Of a stretch of DNA of 20,853 nucleotides, positions 1 to 6,963 are shown in pieces. The DNA is from a virus. The stretch's first letter is position 1; every line of letters begins with the position of its first letter. Under the pieces are notes generated by a model. That model saw only the letters and a list, made by a program, of their open reading frames with translations. It was not told the origin of the DNA and did not search any database. The stretch covers positions 1-20,853 of IMG/VR virus record IMGVR_UViG_3300028654_000074. One strand, written 5' to 3'. Both the position numbers and the translations under genes were made by a program.

Positions 1-1144
1 CAAGTTGAGAGAAAGAAGCTACCGTACCAGGAGTTACAGGACCATCCGACTGATCTTTTGTAATCCAGGGTGAAGTGCTTTGGACAACCGATACAGAATC
101 TGTACCAGAAGCAAGAGTCCACGTCCTTCCTGTGGTCCACGTTCCCGACTGTACAGCACTTACGTTCAGCGCACCAGTTGTGGAAGAGATTGCGTTGCCC
201 GATCCATCATATAAGTTTGAAGCAACGCGAAGTGTCTGAGCAGTGGTTGCACCAGCACCGAAGTTTGCAGCACCAGTAGCGTTGCCAATCTGTGAAGCGG
301 TACGTAAAGTTGTTGCACCGACCGTGCCGTAGTTAGTATCGTAAGGAAAAGTAACAGCAGCATCTACTAACAAACGACCGGCAGAATCAACCTGCAGTGC
401 AGACTGTTGACCGGTTGTTAAGGTAGGAGGTGTAGAGTTATATTGTCCACCAGCTAATTGAGAAAATGATGCAGCTGTACCTGGAGTAACCGGTCCATCT
501 GCTTGATCCTTAACAATCCATGGAGATGTACCTTGGTTAACAGAGCCGATGTTGTTGGCGCCTGCGGGAATAGCTGTGGTTAAACTAACATTTAATGCAC
601 CAGAAGTAGAAGATAAAGCATTGCCAGAACCATCGTACATGTTAGAAGCGACACGAAGAGTTTGGGCAGTAGTCGCACCTGCTCCAAAATTAGCAGCGCC
701 AGTTGCGTTACCAATTTGAGCAGCAGTTCTAAGAGTATTTGCGCCAACAGTACCGTAGTTGGTATCATTGTTGATGCTTGTTGCAACCAATAAATACCCA
801 TTAGCATTTAGTTGTAAAGAAGCTTGTTGACCGTTAGTAAGAGTGGGAAGGGAGGTATTGTAGATACCGCCAGCCAAACTTGAAAAGTTAGCTGCAGTTC
901 CACCGACAGCAGAGCCAGAATTTTGCGTCATTACGTCTAAGGCACGTTGCGCACCGTTGGCTTCCGTGGTGACGGCATTGCCGGAGACATCCCTGACAAT
1001 TGCAGACTGACTACCATGAGTATCGACCGCAGCAAGCTGAGTGGTAGGATTGGTAGCGTCGCCAAGTTTGACGATAACGTCATCAGGATTTACCTGACTT
1101 GGCAGCTGGGACCGTATCGGTAATTCGCTATTATAATCAGCCAC
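1..1144 (-). CDS. Repetitive beta-rich virion protein, likely tail/fibre associated (partial, C-terminus off the left edge)
   Basis: An open frame of 381 codons runs from a GTG at 1144-1142 to the window edge. The GTG directly follows an in-frame TAA (1147-1145), so the start cannot lie further upstream; an AGG at about 1153-1151 can serve as ribosome binding site. The protein starts (M)ADYNSELPIRSQLPSQ and then consists of long repeats of about 140-150 residues. Each carries 'LAGG.YN...PTLT.GQQ', 'TNYGTVGA.TLRTA.QIGNATGAANFG' in pieces, 'TLRVASN.YDGSGNA' and 'DGPVTPGT.ASFSQL'. Two copies are complete and a third begins at the edge. Composition is rich in Gly, Ala, Thr, Ser and Asn with no hydrophobic segment. 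Such repeats occur in phage tail and adsorption proteins. The role is inferred from composition and from position downstream of sheath and tube. Confidence 0.7.
   Translation of the reverse strand, partial: MADYNSELPIRSQLPSQVNPDDVIVKLGDATNPTTQLAAVDTHGSQSAIVRDVSGNAVTTEANGAQRALDVMTQNSGSAVGGTAANFSSLAGGIYNTSLPTLTNGQQASLQLNANGYLLVATSINNDTNYGTVGANTLRTAAQIGNATGAANFGAGATTAQTLRVASNMYDGSGNALSSTSGALNVSLTTAIPAGANNIGSVNQGTSPWIVKDQADGPVTPGTAASFSQLAGGQYNSTPPTLTTGQQSALQVDSAGRLLVDAAVTFPYDTNYGTVGATTLRTASQIGNATGAANFGAGATTAQTLRVASNLYDGSGNAISSTTGALNVSAVQSGTWTTGRTWTLASGTDSVSVVQSTSPWITKDQSDGPVTPGTVASFSQL
11..886 (-). repeat. Protein-level tandem repeat of about 140-150 residues
   Basis: The same protein segments recur at a spacing of 420-453 bases: the Phe codon of the 'FSxL' motif lies at 886-884, 466-464 and 13-11, and the 'TNYGTVGA' motif recurs with an offset of exactly 426 bases (142 codons). 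The DNA copies have drifted, mostly at third positions, so this is an old duplication kept by selection on the protein. Confidence 0.7.
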
Positions 1145-1151
1145 TTAGCAC

Positions 1152-1340
1152 CTATTCTTGTTTTTGCATTTCTGCAAGTTTAACTTTAAGCTCTTCTTCT
1201 CTAGCAATAGAGATCGTTATGCTGGCTTCAAGACGTTGAATTTGTTCTTGAAATTCCATTATACGTAGTTCTTGTTCACAACGTGAACTGTGTACACGTA
1301 AAAGTTCTACGCTTATCTTTTTTAATTCAAATGGGCTCAT
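1152..1340 (-). CDS. Small coiled-coil protein of unknown function
   Basis: A 62-residue protein begins at the ATG at 1340 and ends TAG at 1154-1152, seven bases before the GTG of the next gene. It is almost entirely predicted helix with a heptad-like run of Leu, Ile and Val among many Glu, Lys and Arg (for example ELRIMEFQEQIQRLEAS), which suggests a short coiled coil. There is no signal peptide or membrane segment. It may be a small assembly factor or chaperone for the repetitive protein that follows, but that is inference from adjacency only. The AATCTT element described at 1356-1361 lies 15 bases upstream of the start. Confidence 0.6.
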   Translation of the reverse strand: MSPFELKKISVELLRVHSSRCEQELRIMEFQEQIQRLEASITISIAREEELKVKLAEMQKQE

Positions 1341-1352
1341 GATACACCTATA

Positions 1353-2162
1353 TTAAAGATTGCTTGATAAAAATTTAAAACACTTATCTATGCAATTTTG
1401 TTGATTTTTTATCCAATCTTCTTCTTTTATATGAAGAAGTTGAATACCCTTAGAAAGAAAATATTTATCCTTAATTTGATGATAATTCATCAAGTCTTCG
1501 CTTGGCCAATCGTTACGGGAGCGTCTTAGACCCGGAATTGAGTGCCAATACTTCCCATCAAACTCTATACCCTTACAAAGTTCTGGTATAAAGGCATCTA
1601 TGTCAAAACCCTTGATATGTGGTTTATTTATGATTTTAACTTTTCTATCCCTTAAAACTTTACAATTTGGATATTTTTGTTTAATTGAATTAAATAAATT
1701 GTGCTCTAATGAGGAAATATTTTTAGAACGACTCATGTGTTGACAAATTTGCTCTAACATTTTATGTTTATTGGCGAAATGATAGGCCTTACTACTATAT
1801 AATGTAAAATCACCTACGTTTGAATATTTTGAAGATTCTTCCAGCAATTCTCCGATTGTCCAATGACGAGAAGACATGTGTTTGCAAATTTTATCTAAAA
1901 TTTTTCTTTTTTGAGCAGCCTTATAAGCTCCACCGCTATTTTTTTGAAAATCCCATCTTATTTCATATTTCAATGCTTCTGCCTGCAACTGTTCATTAGT
2001 CCAATTTTTATGCAATATTTTCATGTGTTGACAGATTTGATCTAAAATCCTTCTTTTTTGGGCAAACTGATAGGCACTATTACTATTTTTCTTAAACTCT
2101 TCTCTTATTTTATATTTTAACGCTTCTTCTTGAAGTGTTTCTAATGTCCAACTTTTTCTCAT
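1353..2162 (-). CDS. Vsr/EDxHD-type homing endonuclease with three N-terminal repeats
   Basis: A 269-residue, A+T-rich gene. Residues 5-47, 54-96 and 101-143 are three copies of a 43-residue module: W-T at the start, then EALKY, a Phe, an AY..A segment, ending (I/L)(D/E)(Q/K)IC.HM. These probably form a DNA-binding array. Residues 150-269 form a Vsr-like nuclease: FDIDAFIP, then GIEFDGKYWHS, then IQLLHIKEEDW, which supply the acidic and histidine residues typical of Vsr-related EDxHD homing enzymes such as I-Bth0305I. It is clearly related to the gene at 3151-3954. It probably makes a site-specific cut in endonuclease-less relatives and spreads by recombination. It is free-standing, lying between a structural gene and a 62-residue gene, with its own promoter immediately before the ATG and no visible Shine-Dalgarno. 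Confidence 0.85.
   Translation of the reverse strand: MRKSWTLETLQEEALKYKIREEFKKNSNSAYQFAQKRRILDQICQHMKILHKNWTNEQLQAEALKYEIRWDFQKNSGGAYKAAQKRKILDKICKHMSSRHWTIGELLEESSKYSNVGDFTLYSSKAYHFANKHKMLEQICQHMSRSKNISSLEHNLFNSIKQKYPNCKVLRDRKVKIINKPHIKGFDIDAFIPELCKGIEFDGKYWHSIPGLRRSRNDWPSEDLMNYHQIKDKYFLSKGIQLLHIKEEDWIKNQQNCIDKCFKFLSSNL
1356..1361 (-). promoter_or_regulatory. AATCTT element upstream of the 62-residue gene
   Basis: On the minus strand this reads AAGCAATCTTTAATATAGG and ends 15 bases before the ATG at 1340. It overlaps the last codons of the endonuclease gene at 1353-2162. The TAATAT that follows could serve as a -10-like box. One of nine instances in this window; function is inferred only from recurrence. 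Confidence 0.35.
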
Positions 2163-2169
2163 ATATGTA

Positions 2170-2178
2170 ATTATATCA
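2170..2178 (-). promoter_or_regulatory. Extended -10 promoter of the Vsr-type endonuclease
   Basis: The minus strand reads TGATATAAT, an exact TGnTATAAT extended -10. Only seven bases separate TATAAT from the ATG at 2162, so the expected transcription start falls on or next to the start codon, giving a leaderless mRNA. No good -35 is visible, which extended -10 promoters can tolerate. The same nonamer precedes the sister gene at 3954. Confidence 0.6.
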
Positions 2179-2183
2179 CATTC

Positions 2184-3056
2184 TTAAGTTATTAGCATTA
2201 CTTGAATTCTAGCATTATAAAGTGCAGAATAAGGTCTTGGATTGTTTACTTGTACCGCAATAGTATCTCCAGCATTTAACGGTAATCCAAACCCAATTCC
2301 ATCAGTAAAATCAAACATTTGAGTTAAATCGCCACCAAACATGGTCCTAATTGTATCTTGAGTTACTGCATTTACTAATATATCATATCTGCCAATATTC
2401 TCACCACTTACAGCACTTCTTTGTAAAATTGCTGTTTTCCCAACTGGAATGGTATAAGTGACTAATTGTACCGTCGCCCCACTAGCGACCGCTGTTTGGG
2501 CATACGTGTTTACCACTTGATTGGTTGATGGGGTTGATTCTATAACTACATTGATAGAACCATCGGCATTAGGCTCTAAAAAATTTCCATTTGTACCTTT
2601 AACCTCCACTGATCCTATTGATATCGTACCTTCGAAGGTGGCAGGAAGTGGATTTTCATCACTGTACAGGTTTCCGTATTGGTCAGTGAATATAACGCGT
2701 AGAGCAACGGTAGGGTCGGTTTCATAGACCGCCTTCATTATATCGTCTACCGTAGGATTGCTTTTGGGCTGTATCTGTGCCCCTATAGCCGCATTTCTAG
2801 CCACAGTGTAGGCCGTTACATTCAAAGGAGGCCACTGAGCGATCTGAGCGTTGTTTACGGTGCCTACGACTAATAGGGTGGAAGAAAGAACTCTTTTGAT
2901 TTGAACGGGTAGGTCAGGCAATCCAGTAGCCTTGAGATAGGCTGTTTGTTTAACTTTAAATCCAGCGGTATTGGCAACTGTGATTTCGCCAAATTGGGTT
3001 CCATCACTGGTAAATAGTTGTGGAGGGACTAATCCCCATGCTTTCTCTAACGCCAT
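2184..3056 (-). CDS. Virion structural protein, unknown role
   Basis: A 290-residue protein (MALEKAWGLVPPQLF...) with alternating hydrophobic and polar residues, suggesting mostly beta structure, and no signal peptide or membrane segment. Motifs include 'FTDQYGNLYSDENPLP', 'DGSINVVIES' and a C-terminal part with 'SALYNARIQVMLIT'. The 'GN/DG-S-INV' style resembles tail and baseplate-associated proteins that decorate phage particles, but I do not recognise a specific family. It lies downstream of the sheath and tube genes, between two related endonuclease genes. Its start is supported by AAGGA nine bases upstream of the ATG at 3056. That site is part of a hairpin, so translation may be controlled. 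Confidence 0.65.
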   Translation of the reverse strand: MALEKAWGLVPPQLFTSDGTQFGEITVANTAGFKVKQTAYLKATGLPDLPVQIKRVLSSTLLVVGTVNNAQIAQWPPLNVTAYTVARNAAIGAQIQPKSNPTVDDIMKAVYETDPTVALRVIFTDQYGNLYSDENPLPATFEGTISIGSVEVKGTNGNFLEPNADGSINVVIESTPSTNQVVNTYAQTAVASGATVQLVTYTIPVGKTAILQRSAVSGENIGRYDILVNAVTQDTIRTMFGGDLTQMFDFTDGIGFGLPLNAGDTIAVQVNNPRPYSALYNARIQVMLIT

Positions 3057-3063
3057 ATCCCAA

Positions 3064-3115
3064 TCCTTTTAAGGAGTTATGCCCTTGCATAACAAAATCC
3101 TCAACCATATGAGGA
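3064..3115 (-). promoter_or_regulatory. Structured leader with three consecutive hairpins before the structural gene
   Basis: Three inverted repeats lie in the 94-base gap before the ATG at 3056: 3098-3115 (TCCTCA/TGAGGA, six-base loop), 3076-3093 (GTTATGC/GCATAAC, four-base loop, perfect seven-base stem) and 3064-3075 (TCCTT/AAGGA). The last includes the Shine-Dalgarno AAGGA, so it could hide the ribosome binding site. The first is followed on the minus strand by TTTTG and could instead be a weak terminator. Confidence 0.45.
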
Positions 3116-3122
3116 CATCTTT

Positions 3123-3128
3123 AAGATT
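3123..3128 (-). promoter_or_regulatory. AATCTT element upstream of the structured leader
   Basis: The minus strand reads CAGCAATCTTAAAGATG. It lies between the end of the endonuclease gene at 3151 and the hairpins, about 65 bases before the ATG at 3056, the largest distance among the instances of this motif. Confidence 0.3.
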
Positions 3129-3150
3129 GCTGTAGTAAACCGTAATGGAT

Positions 3151-3954
3151 TTAAGTACTTAGAAAAGTTAAACATTTTTTAAGACAAGATTCCCTGTCTT
3201 TTAACCAATCAATCTCATTGATATGGAGAATTTGGATGCCTTTGGAGAGAAAATAATCGTCTTTGATTTGATGATAGTTCCGGAGATCTTTTTCTGGCCA
3301 ATTAGGGTGTGAGCGTTTAAGTCCAGGAATAGAATGCCAATAACGACCATCAAACTCTATACCTTTATTTAGGTTGGGGATGTAAATATCGATTTCCATT
3401 CCATGAATATAAGGTTTATTGAGTATGCTCACCCTTCGATCTTTCAAACGCTTAGTTTCCGAATATACCTCTTTTATTAAATCAAAAAGTTTCTTTTCTG
3501 GTATAGATGTTGCGCCCAAAATTTTCATATGAGAGCAAATCTGATCCAAGATACCCCTAGCGTGAGCAGTTTGATATCCTGAACTATTTTTTGAAAACTC
3601 TGTTCTGGTGGTATATTTTAAGGCTTCTTTTATTAATTCTTCATCTGTCCAATAGTTAAGCACGGGTGTCATATGAGAGCAGACTTGATCTAGTAAACCC
3701 TTCCTATGTGCTACGTGATATAGTGGAGTACTTCGAAATTCGCCTTTTGTTTTGTAGTTCAACGCCTCCACCTTCAGTTCTTCAAAGGTATAGGGTTTAG
3801 TTTTGGGAAATCTCATATGAGTGCAAATTTGGTCCAGAAGATCTCTCCTATATGCGGCCAAATAAGCACCCTTACTATTTTTTTGAAATTCAACTCTAGT
3901 TTTATATTTCAACGCTTCCTTTTGAAGCATTTCAAATTTCCATTTACTTTGCAT
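3151..3954 (-). CDS. Vsr/EDxHD-type homing endonuclease, sister of the one at 1353-2162
   Basis: A 267-residue protein with the same plan as its sister: three N-terminal modules of about 42 residues (start W-K-F, Y-T-F and W-T-D; each ends LDQ(I/V)C.HM), then a nuclease domain with MEIDIYIP, GIEFDGRYWHS and IQILHINEIDW. The modules differ enough between the two genes that they probably read different DNA targets, while the catalytic parts are very similar. It sits just after the terminator that follows the tail tube gene, separating it from the structural gene at 2184-3056. It has an extended -10 promoter directly in front of the ATG and no Shine-Dalgarno. Base composition is A+T-richer than the neighbouring virion genes, consistent with transfer. 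Confidence 0.85.
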   Translation of the reverse strand: MQSKWKFEMLQKEALKYKTRVEFQKNSKGAYLAAYRRDLLDQICTHMRFPKTKPYTFEELKVEALNYKTKGEFRSTPLYHVAHRKGLLDQVCSHMTPVLNYWTDEELIKEALKYTTRTEFSKNSSGYQTAHARGILDQICSHMKILGATSIPEKKLFDLIKEVYSETKRLKDRRVSILNKPYIHGMEIDIYIPNLNKGIEFDGRYWHSIPGLKRSHPNWPEKDLRNYHQIKDDYFLSKGIQILHINEIDWLKDRESCLKKCLTFLST

Positions 3955-3960
3955 AACTAT

Positions 3961-3969
3961 ATTATATCA
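3961..3969 (-). promoter_or_regulatory. Extended -10 promoter of the second Vsr-type endonuclease
   Basis: The minus strand reads TGATATAAT, identical to the nonamer before the gene at 2162. Six bases separate TATAAT from the ATG at 3954, so transcription should begin at the start codon. The promoter lies directly downstream of the terminator at 3986-4017, which would insulate it from late read-through. Confidence 0.6.
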
Positions 3970-3985
3970 TTAAAGTAATTAAAAC

Positions 3986-4017
3986 AAAAGCCCTTCAGAT
4001 TTCTCTGAAAGGCTTTT
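3986..4017 (-). terminator. Intrinsic terminator after the tail tube gene
   Basis: An inverted repeat pairs AAAAGCC with GGCTTTT and, after one mismatch, TTCAG with CTGAA around a six-base loop. On the minus strand the stem ends in GGGCTTTTGTTTTAATT, a T-rich tail typical of factor-independent termination. It lies 23 bases past the stop of the tail tube gene, so it should end the sheath-tube transcript. The A-tract on the other side would also allow plus-strand termination. Confidence 0.75.
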
Positions 4018-4039
4018 AATATTAATAAGTTAGATACTA

Positions 4040-4498
4040 TTATGGAAGAGACGTTGCTCCGTTTTCACCATCATTAGGGGCACTTTCATCAACTAAAAGT
4101 GTACCACGGTAGCTGATATTGATCTTAGAGGTTGCACGGGCATTAAAATTCTCGCTATTGGTCTCAGGTACGCAGTTAATTATAGTGGCGATAGGGTTGC
4201 CCTTAAGGTTTTGTCTATCCTGAACAGAGAGAGTAACCGTACCAAGAAGAAGTAGATCATTCACCGTAGGAAATTTTGGCAATACCTTTACACCATTTCC
4301 GTAAATTCTAAACCCCGTACAAGAGACAGTTATGGCATTATACGATGTAGCCACAATTTCGTCAGCCCCATATTTGCCGAGGATATGGATATCTTCTAGA
4401 GTCAATCCTTCATTGATGGTGCAACTATCAAACACACCAACGACAGTACCATCGACTGTTACGAATGTTCTACCGCCAACTATTGTTTTAGCAGCCAT
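4040..4498 (-). CDS. Tail tube protein
   Basis: A 152-residue protein close in length to contractile-tail tube subunits (T4 gp19 has 163 residues). It begins MAAKTIVGGRTFVTVDGTVVG and shows short beta strands throughout, with 'ISYRGTLLVDES' near the C-terminus, as expected for the beta-barrel subunits that stack into hexameric rings inside the sheath. It directly follows the sheath gene (30-base gap), the usual order in myoviruses, and is followed by a terminator. The start is well supported: AAGGAGAA precedes the ATG at 4498 at good spacing. The call rests on size, position and beta-rich character; I cannot align it residue by residue. Confidence 0.75.
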   Translation of the reverse strand: MAAKTIVGGRTFVTVDGTVVGVFDSCTINEGLTLEDIHILGKYGADEIVATSYNAITVSCTGFRIYGNGVKVLPKFPTVNDLLLLGTVTLSVQDRQNLKGNPIATIINCVPETNSENFNARATSKINISYRGTLLVDESAPNDGENGATSLP

Positions 4499-4528
4499 TT
4501 TAATTCTCCTTACTTACATTAAAAATAA

Positions 4529-6679
4529 TTAACTTGCCGAATTCATTATCTGCGAAACGTTGATGTTAAGCGGAATAAAGTAAATTGCCGTACTGAGCTT
4601 AATTTCCACCGACACATCCATTTCTGGTGCATTGATAATAATATTCGGATTCTTCCATCCAAGCGGCGCATCGCTGCTTGAACCAATAAGCTTAAGCGCT
4701 AGATAGCCAGCCATCTTTTGGCCTAAGAATGCCAATCCAGAAGCTGCGGTAACATCGGCATCTGATTGACCGCCGAACTGTAACCAGAAGCTTTGTGCCA
4801 GATCAAGGGCAACGAGATCGGATGTATACACAGCTTGGATACTATTGTAAACAAAATTAGTATCATAGCCATACGTAGTCTGATCACTGACCCAGTAACC
4901 CGCCCTGCTCGTATCTGTTGACAGGAAAAGCAGACCAGCAGAAAGAGCATCACTCACATCGCCGGGATCGCCCGAATCAAACCCAACCGGGTCGATATAA
5001 CTGATGATATTGGCCGCTTTATTAACGATGGCTTTATAGAAACCACCCGCTTGCATACCCGCCGCCAAGCATGAGGCGTACCAAGGCTGAAACGTTGTAA
5101 TAACTCCTTGGGAATTAACTTGCTGAATCTGTTGCATCGTAAGAGAGCAACGATAAAATGCAAGTCCTTGTGCTTCACTTTTGTCGTTAGCGTAGGTATC
5201 TAACATTGAGAGAATCGCTTGACGATTCTTTTTCAATTGTGGTGTGCTATACTCGATGCAGTGACTCTTTGTCAGTGCGTTGATAGCCGCAATCGTATAT
5301 GTGGACGCTGAAGATGTCATCCCCGCAGTAATATCTCTGGATGCATCTTGCGAAAATAACGGAACAATGATATTAACATTAATACCGGCCATTTGCGCCA
5401 ATGCATTAACGATATCTGCCGCAAGCGTGGGTCCTCTTCCGCCACCAGCCAGTAAAGCCGGAAGGCTCATCGAACTTGGCAATCCCGCATGTGCGGTATT
5501 TGTGAAAACCAAAGCTTTTGAGGTGCCCAACGCAGTTTCAAAATTATACAATGCTATCTTAACTCGGCCAGGCATAAGCGATGTACCAGTAGAAGCGATA
5601 CCAATCGCAGCCACCTGATCCAGAATACTTGGCGACAGCTGTTGAACTGCAGCAGAAACGCTGACCGTATAACCTGGCTGCGTTTGAATGAAAGCTACCA
5701 AGCCTGCCAACGTATTAAATTGGCTAAGGGTAATATTCAGACTCGCACCAACTCCACCAGCAACCGTAGTGATAAGCGATGTGGCGTTGATTGTCATCAA
5801 AGCAGTCGTGCCCTGATATCCAATTTGCAAACCAATTTCAGAAGCGATGTCTAAGGTTTCGCTAAAATTTACTCCAGAATTAGAAGTTACAACTTCAATC
5901 GCCGGTTCTGCAGCAGATACCGTAAGTCCAGCCGCCAACCCAAGAGAAGCGAGATCGCCAGGAGTGGAATCAATCAATTCAAATGATTTACCCCATCCTT
6001 CTGCATTCGCACCCGGATCAACTGCCATGGTAAGTTGAAGACTATTAAGTGCCACCCCAAGACTAGCCGTAATTCCAGCGGGAAGTAATCCATTGAGTTC
6101 CGTAATCAAAGTACCAATATTGGCATGCAGTGCGGGAGTAGCACTCAGGGTAACTACTGCCCCAGTAAATCCATTCATTCTAAGAGTGAAACTTGCGCCG
6201 TTAAGAGGTGCGCCAAAAGCAGGGACTGTATTTCCGCCAACGGTCGGAGTAACTTCGGTCTGAGTATTCGTTACTTGATATGCGTAGTTATTTCCGGGAG
6301 TACCATAGTTGTTAAAAAATAGAGTTCCATAACCACCAGGAATAGCAGCAGATGCGACGGTTCCAGTGTTAGTCTTCACAACGTAAACTTGATTGGCTGT
6401 ACCCGTGATATCTGGATCATTAGAAGGAGCGGCCAAAGCAGTAAAGGCATCAACAATTTGTCCGCTACCGTAGATTTGCGTAACAAGAGCAAGCTGATTA
6501 GGAGTAAAATAGTTGGTCTTTAACGGGATCTGCTGATAGCTAGGACCCTGAGCGGCTTCTCCCATGATGACAACCACGCCAGAGCTACCCAATCCAACGG
6601 GCTGGCTCTGCACAATAATATTCGGATAACTTCCTGGAATATTTGTATTAATAAAAGGCGTAACTAGTCGTAATGACAT
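4529..6679 (-). CDS. Contractile tail sheath protein
   Basis: A 716-residue protein, slightly longer than T4 gp18 (659). The N-terminus (MSLRLVTPFINTNIPGSYPN) and the early 'SSGVVVIMGEAAQGPSYQQIP' are typical of sheath subunits. The middle (about residues 120-380) is a variable, Ala/Gly/Thr-rich surface region. The conserved C-terminal half includes 'SKALVF', 'NAEGWG', 'LGWKNPNIIINAPEMD' and a final beta segment 'VEIKLSTAIYFIPLNINVSQ', matching the C-terminal domain that joins sheath subunits and contacts the tube. AGGGAGA lies just upstream of the ATG at 6679. The tail tube gene follows. The sheath contracts to drive the tube through the host envelope. The frame is intact, with no sign of an intron. 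Confidence 0.9.
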   Translation of the reverse strand: MSLRLVTPFINTNIPGSYPNIIVQSQPVGLGSSGVVVIMGEAAQGPSYQQIPLKTNYFTPNQLALVTQIYGSGQIVDAFTALAAPSNDPDITGTANQVYVVKTNTGTVASAAIPGGYGTLFFNNYGTPGNNYAYQVTNTQTEVTPTVGGNTVPAFGAPLNGASFTLRMNGFTGAVVTLSATPALHANIGTLITELNGLLPAGITASLGVALNSLQLTMAVDPGANAEGWGKSFELIDSTPGDLASLGLAAGLTVSAAEPAIEVVTSNSGVNFSETLDIASEIGLQIGYQGTTALMTINATSLITTVAGGVGASLNITLSQFNTLAGLVAFIQTQPGYTVSVSAAVQQLSPSILDQVAAIGIASTGTSLMPGRVKIALYNFETALGTSKALVFTNTAHAGLPSSMSLPALLAGGGRGPTLAADIVNALAQMAGINVNIIVPLFSQDASRDITAGMTSSASTYTIAAINALTKSHCIEYSTPQLKKNRQAILSMLDTYANDKSEAQGLAFYRCSLTMQQIQQVNSQGVITTFQPWYASCLAAGMQAGGFYKAIVNKAANIISYIDPVGFDSGDPGDVSDALSAGLLFLSTDTSRAGYWVSDQTTYGYDTNFVYNSIQAVYTSDLVALDLAQSFWLQFGGQSDADVTAASGLAFLGQKMAGYLALKLIGSSSDAPLGWKNPNIIINAPEMDVSVEIKLSTAIYFIPLNINVSQIMNSAS

Positions 6680-6690
6680 GATTATTCTCC

Positions 6691-6960
6691 CTATTTCCCT
6701 ATCTTAAATCCAAAATGACGAACACCCGCATCAAACTTTTCCGGTTCGTCATGTCCTGTGGCCTTCAAGTATATCCACAAGATCTGTTCTAATTCTTTCG
6801 ATTTGCCATACTTCTTTTTTGATTGAGCCCAAAAAAGCCTAAACTGTTCTCTCTTTTCCTTATCAGATAAAGGAACAATAGTTGGCTTATACTGAGAAGC
6901 TCTATAGGCCTTGGCCTCTTCTAGAGACATACTCTCTTTAATTTGTTTTTCTTTAGCCAT
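6691..6960 (-). CDS. Small charged protein of unknown function upstream of the sheath gene
   Basis: An 89-residue, highly charged, mostly helical protein (MAKEKQIKESMSLEEAKAYR...), with an aromatic stretch 'FRLFWAQSKKKYGKSKELEQILWIYLKATG' in pieces and a C-terminus 'GVRHFGFKIGK'. No signal peptide or membrane segment. It lies 3 bases after the Gly-rich gene and 11 bases before the sheath gene, so it is co-transcribed with the tail genes. A role in tail assembly is plausible by context. I do not recognise the family. The ribosome binding site is weak (AAGG inside the end of the previous gene), suggesting translational coupling. Confidence 0.55.
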   Translation of the reverse strand: MAKEKQIKESMSLEEAKAYRASQYKPTIVPLSDKEKREQFRLFWAQSKKKYGKSKELEQILWIYLKATGHDEPEKFDAGVRHFGFKIGK

Positions 6961-6963
6961 AAA

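Noticed and set aside
5280-5618. Plus-strand open frame of 112 codons inside the sheath gene
   Set aside because: It is the shadow of a well-supported 716-residue gene on the other strand; no start signal or family.
4528-6679. Frameshift or intron in the sheath gene
   Set aside because: A continuous 716-codon frame with recognisable N- and C-terminal sheath segments runs through.
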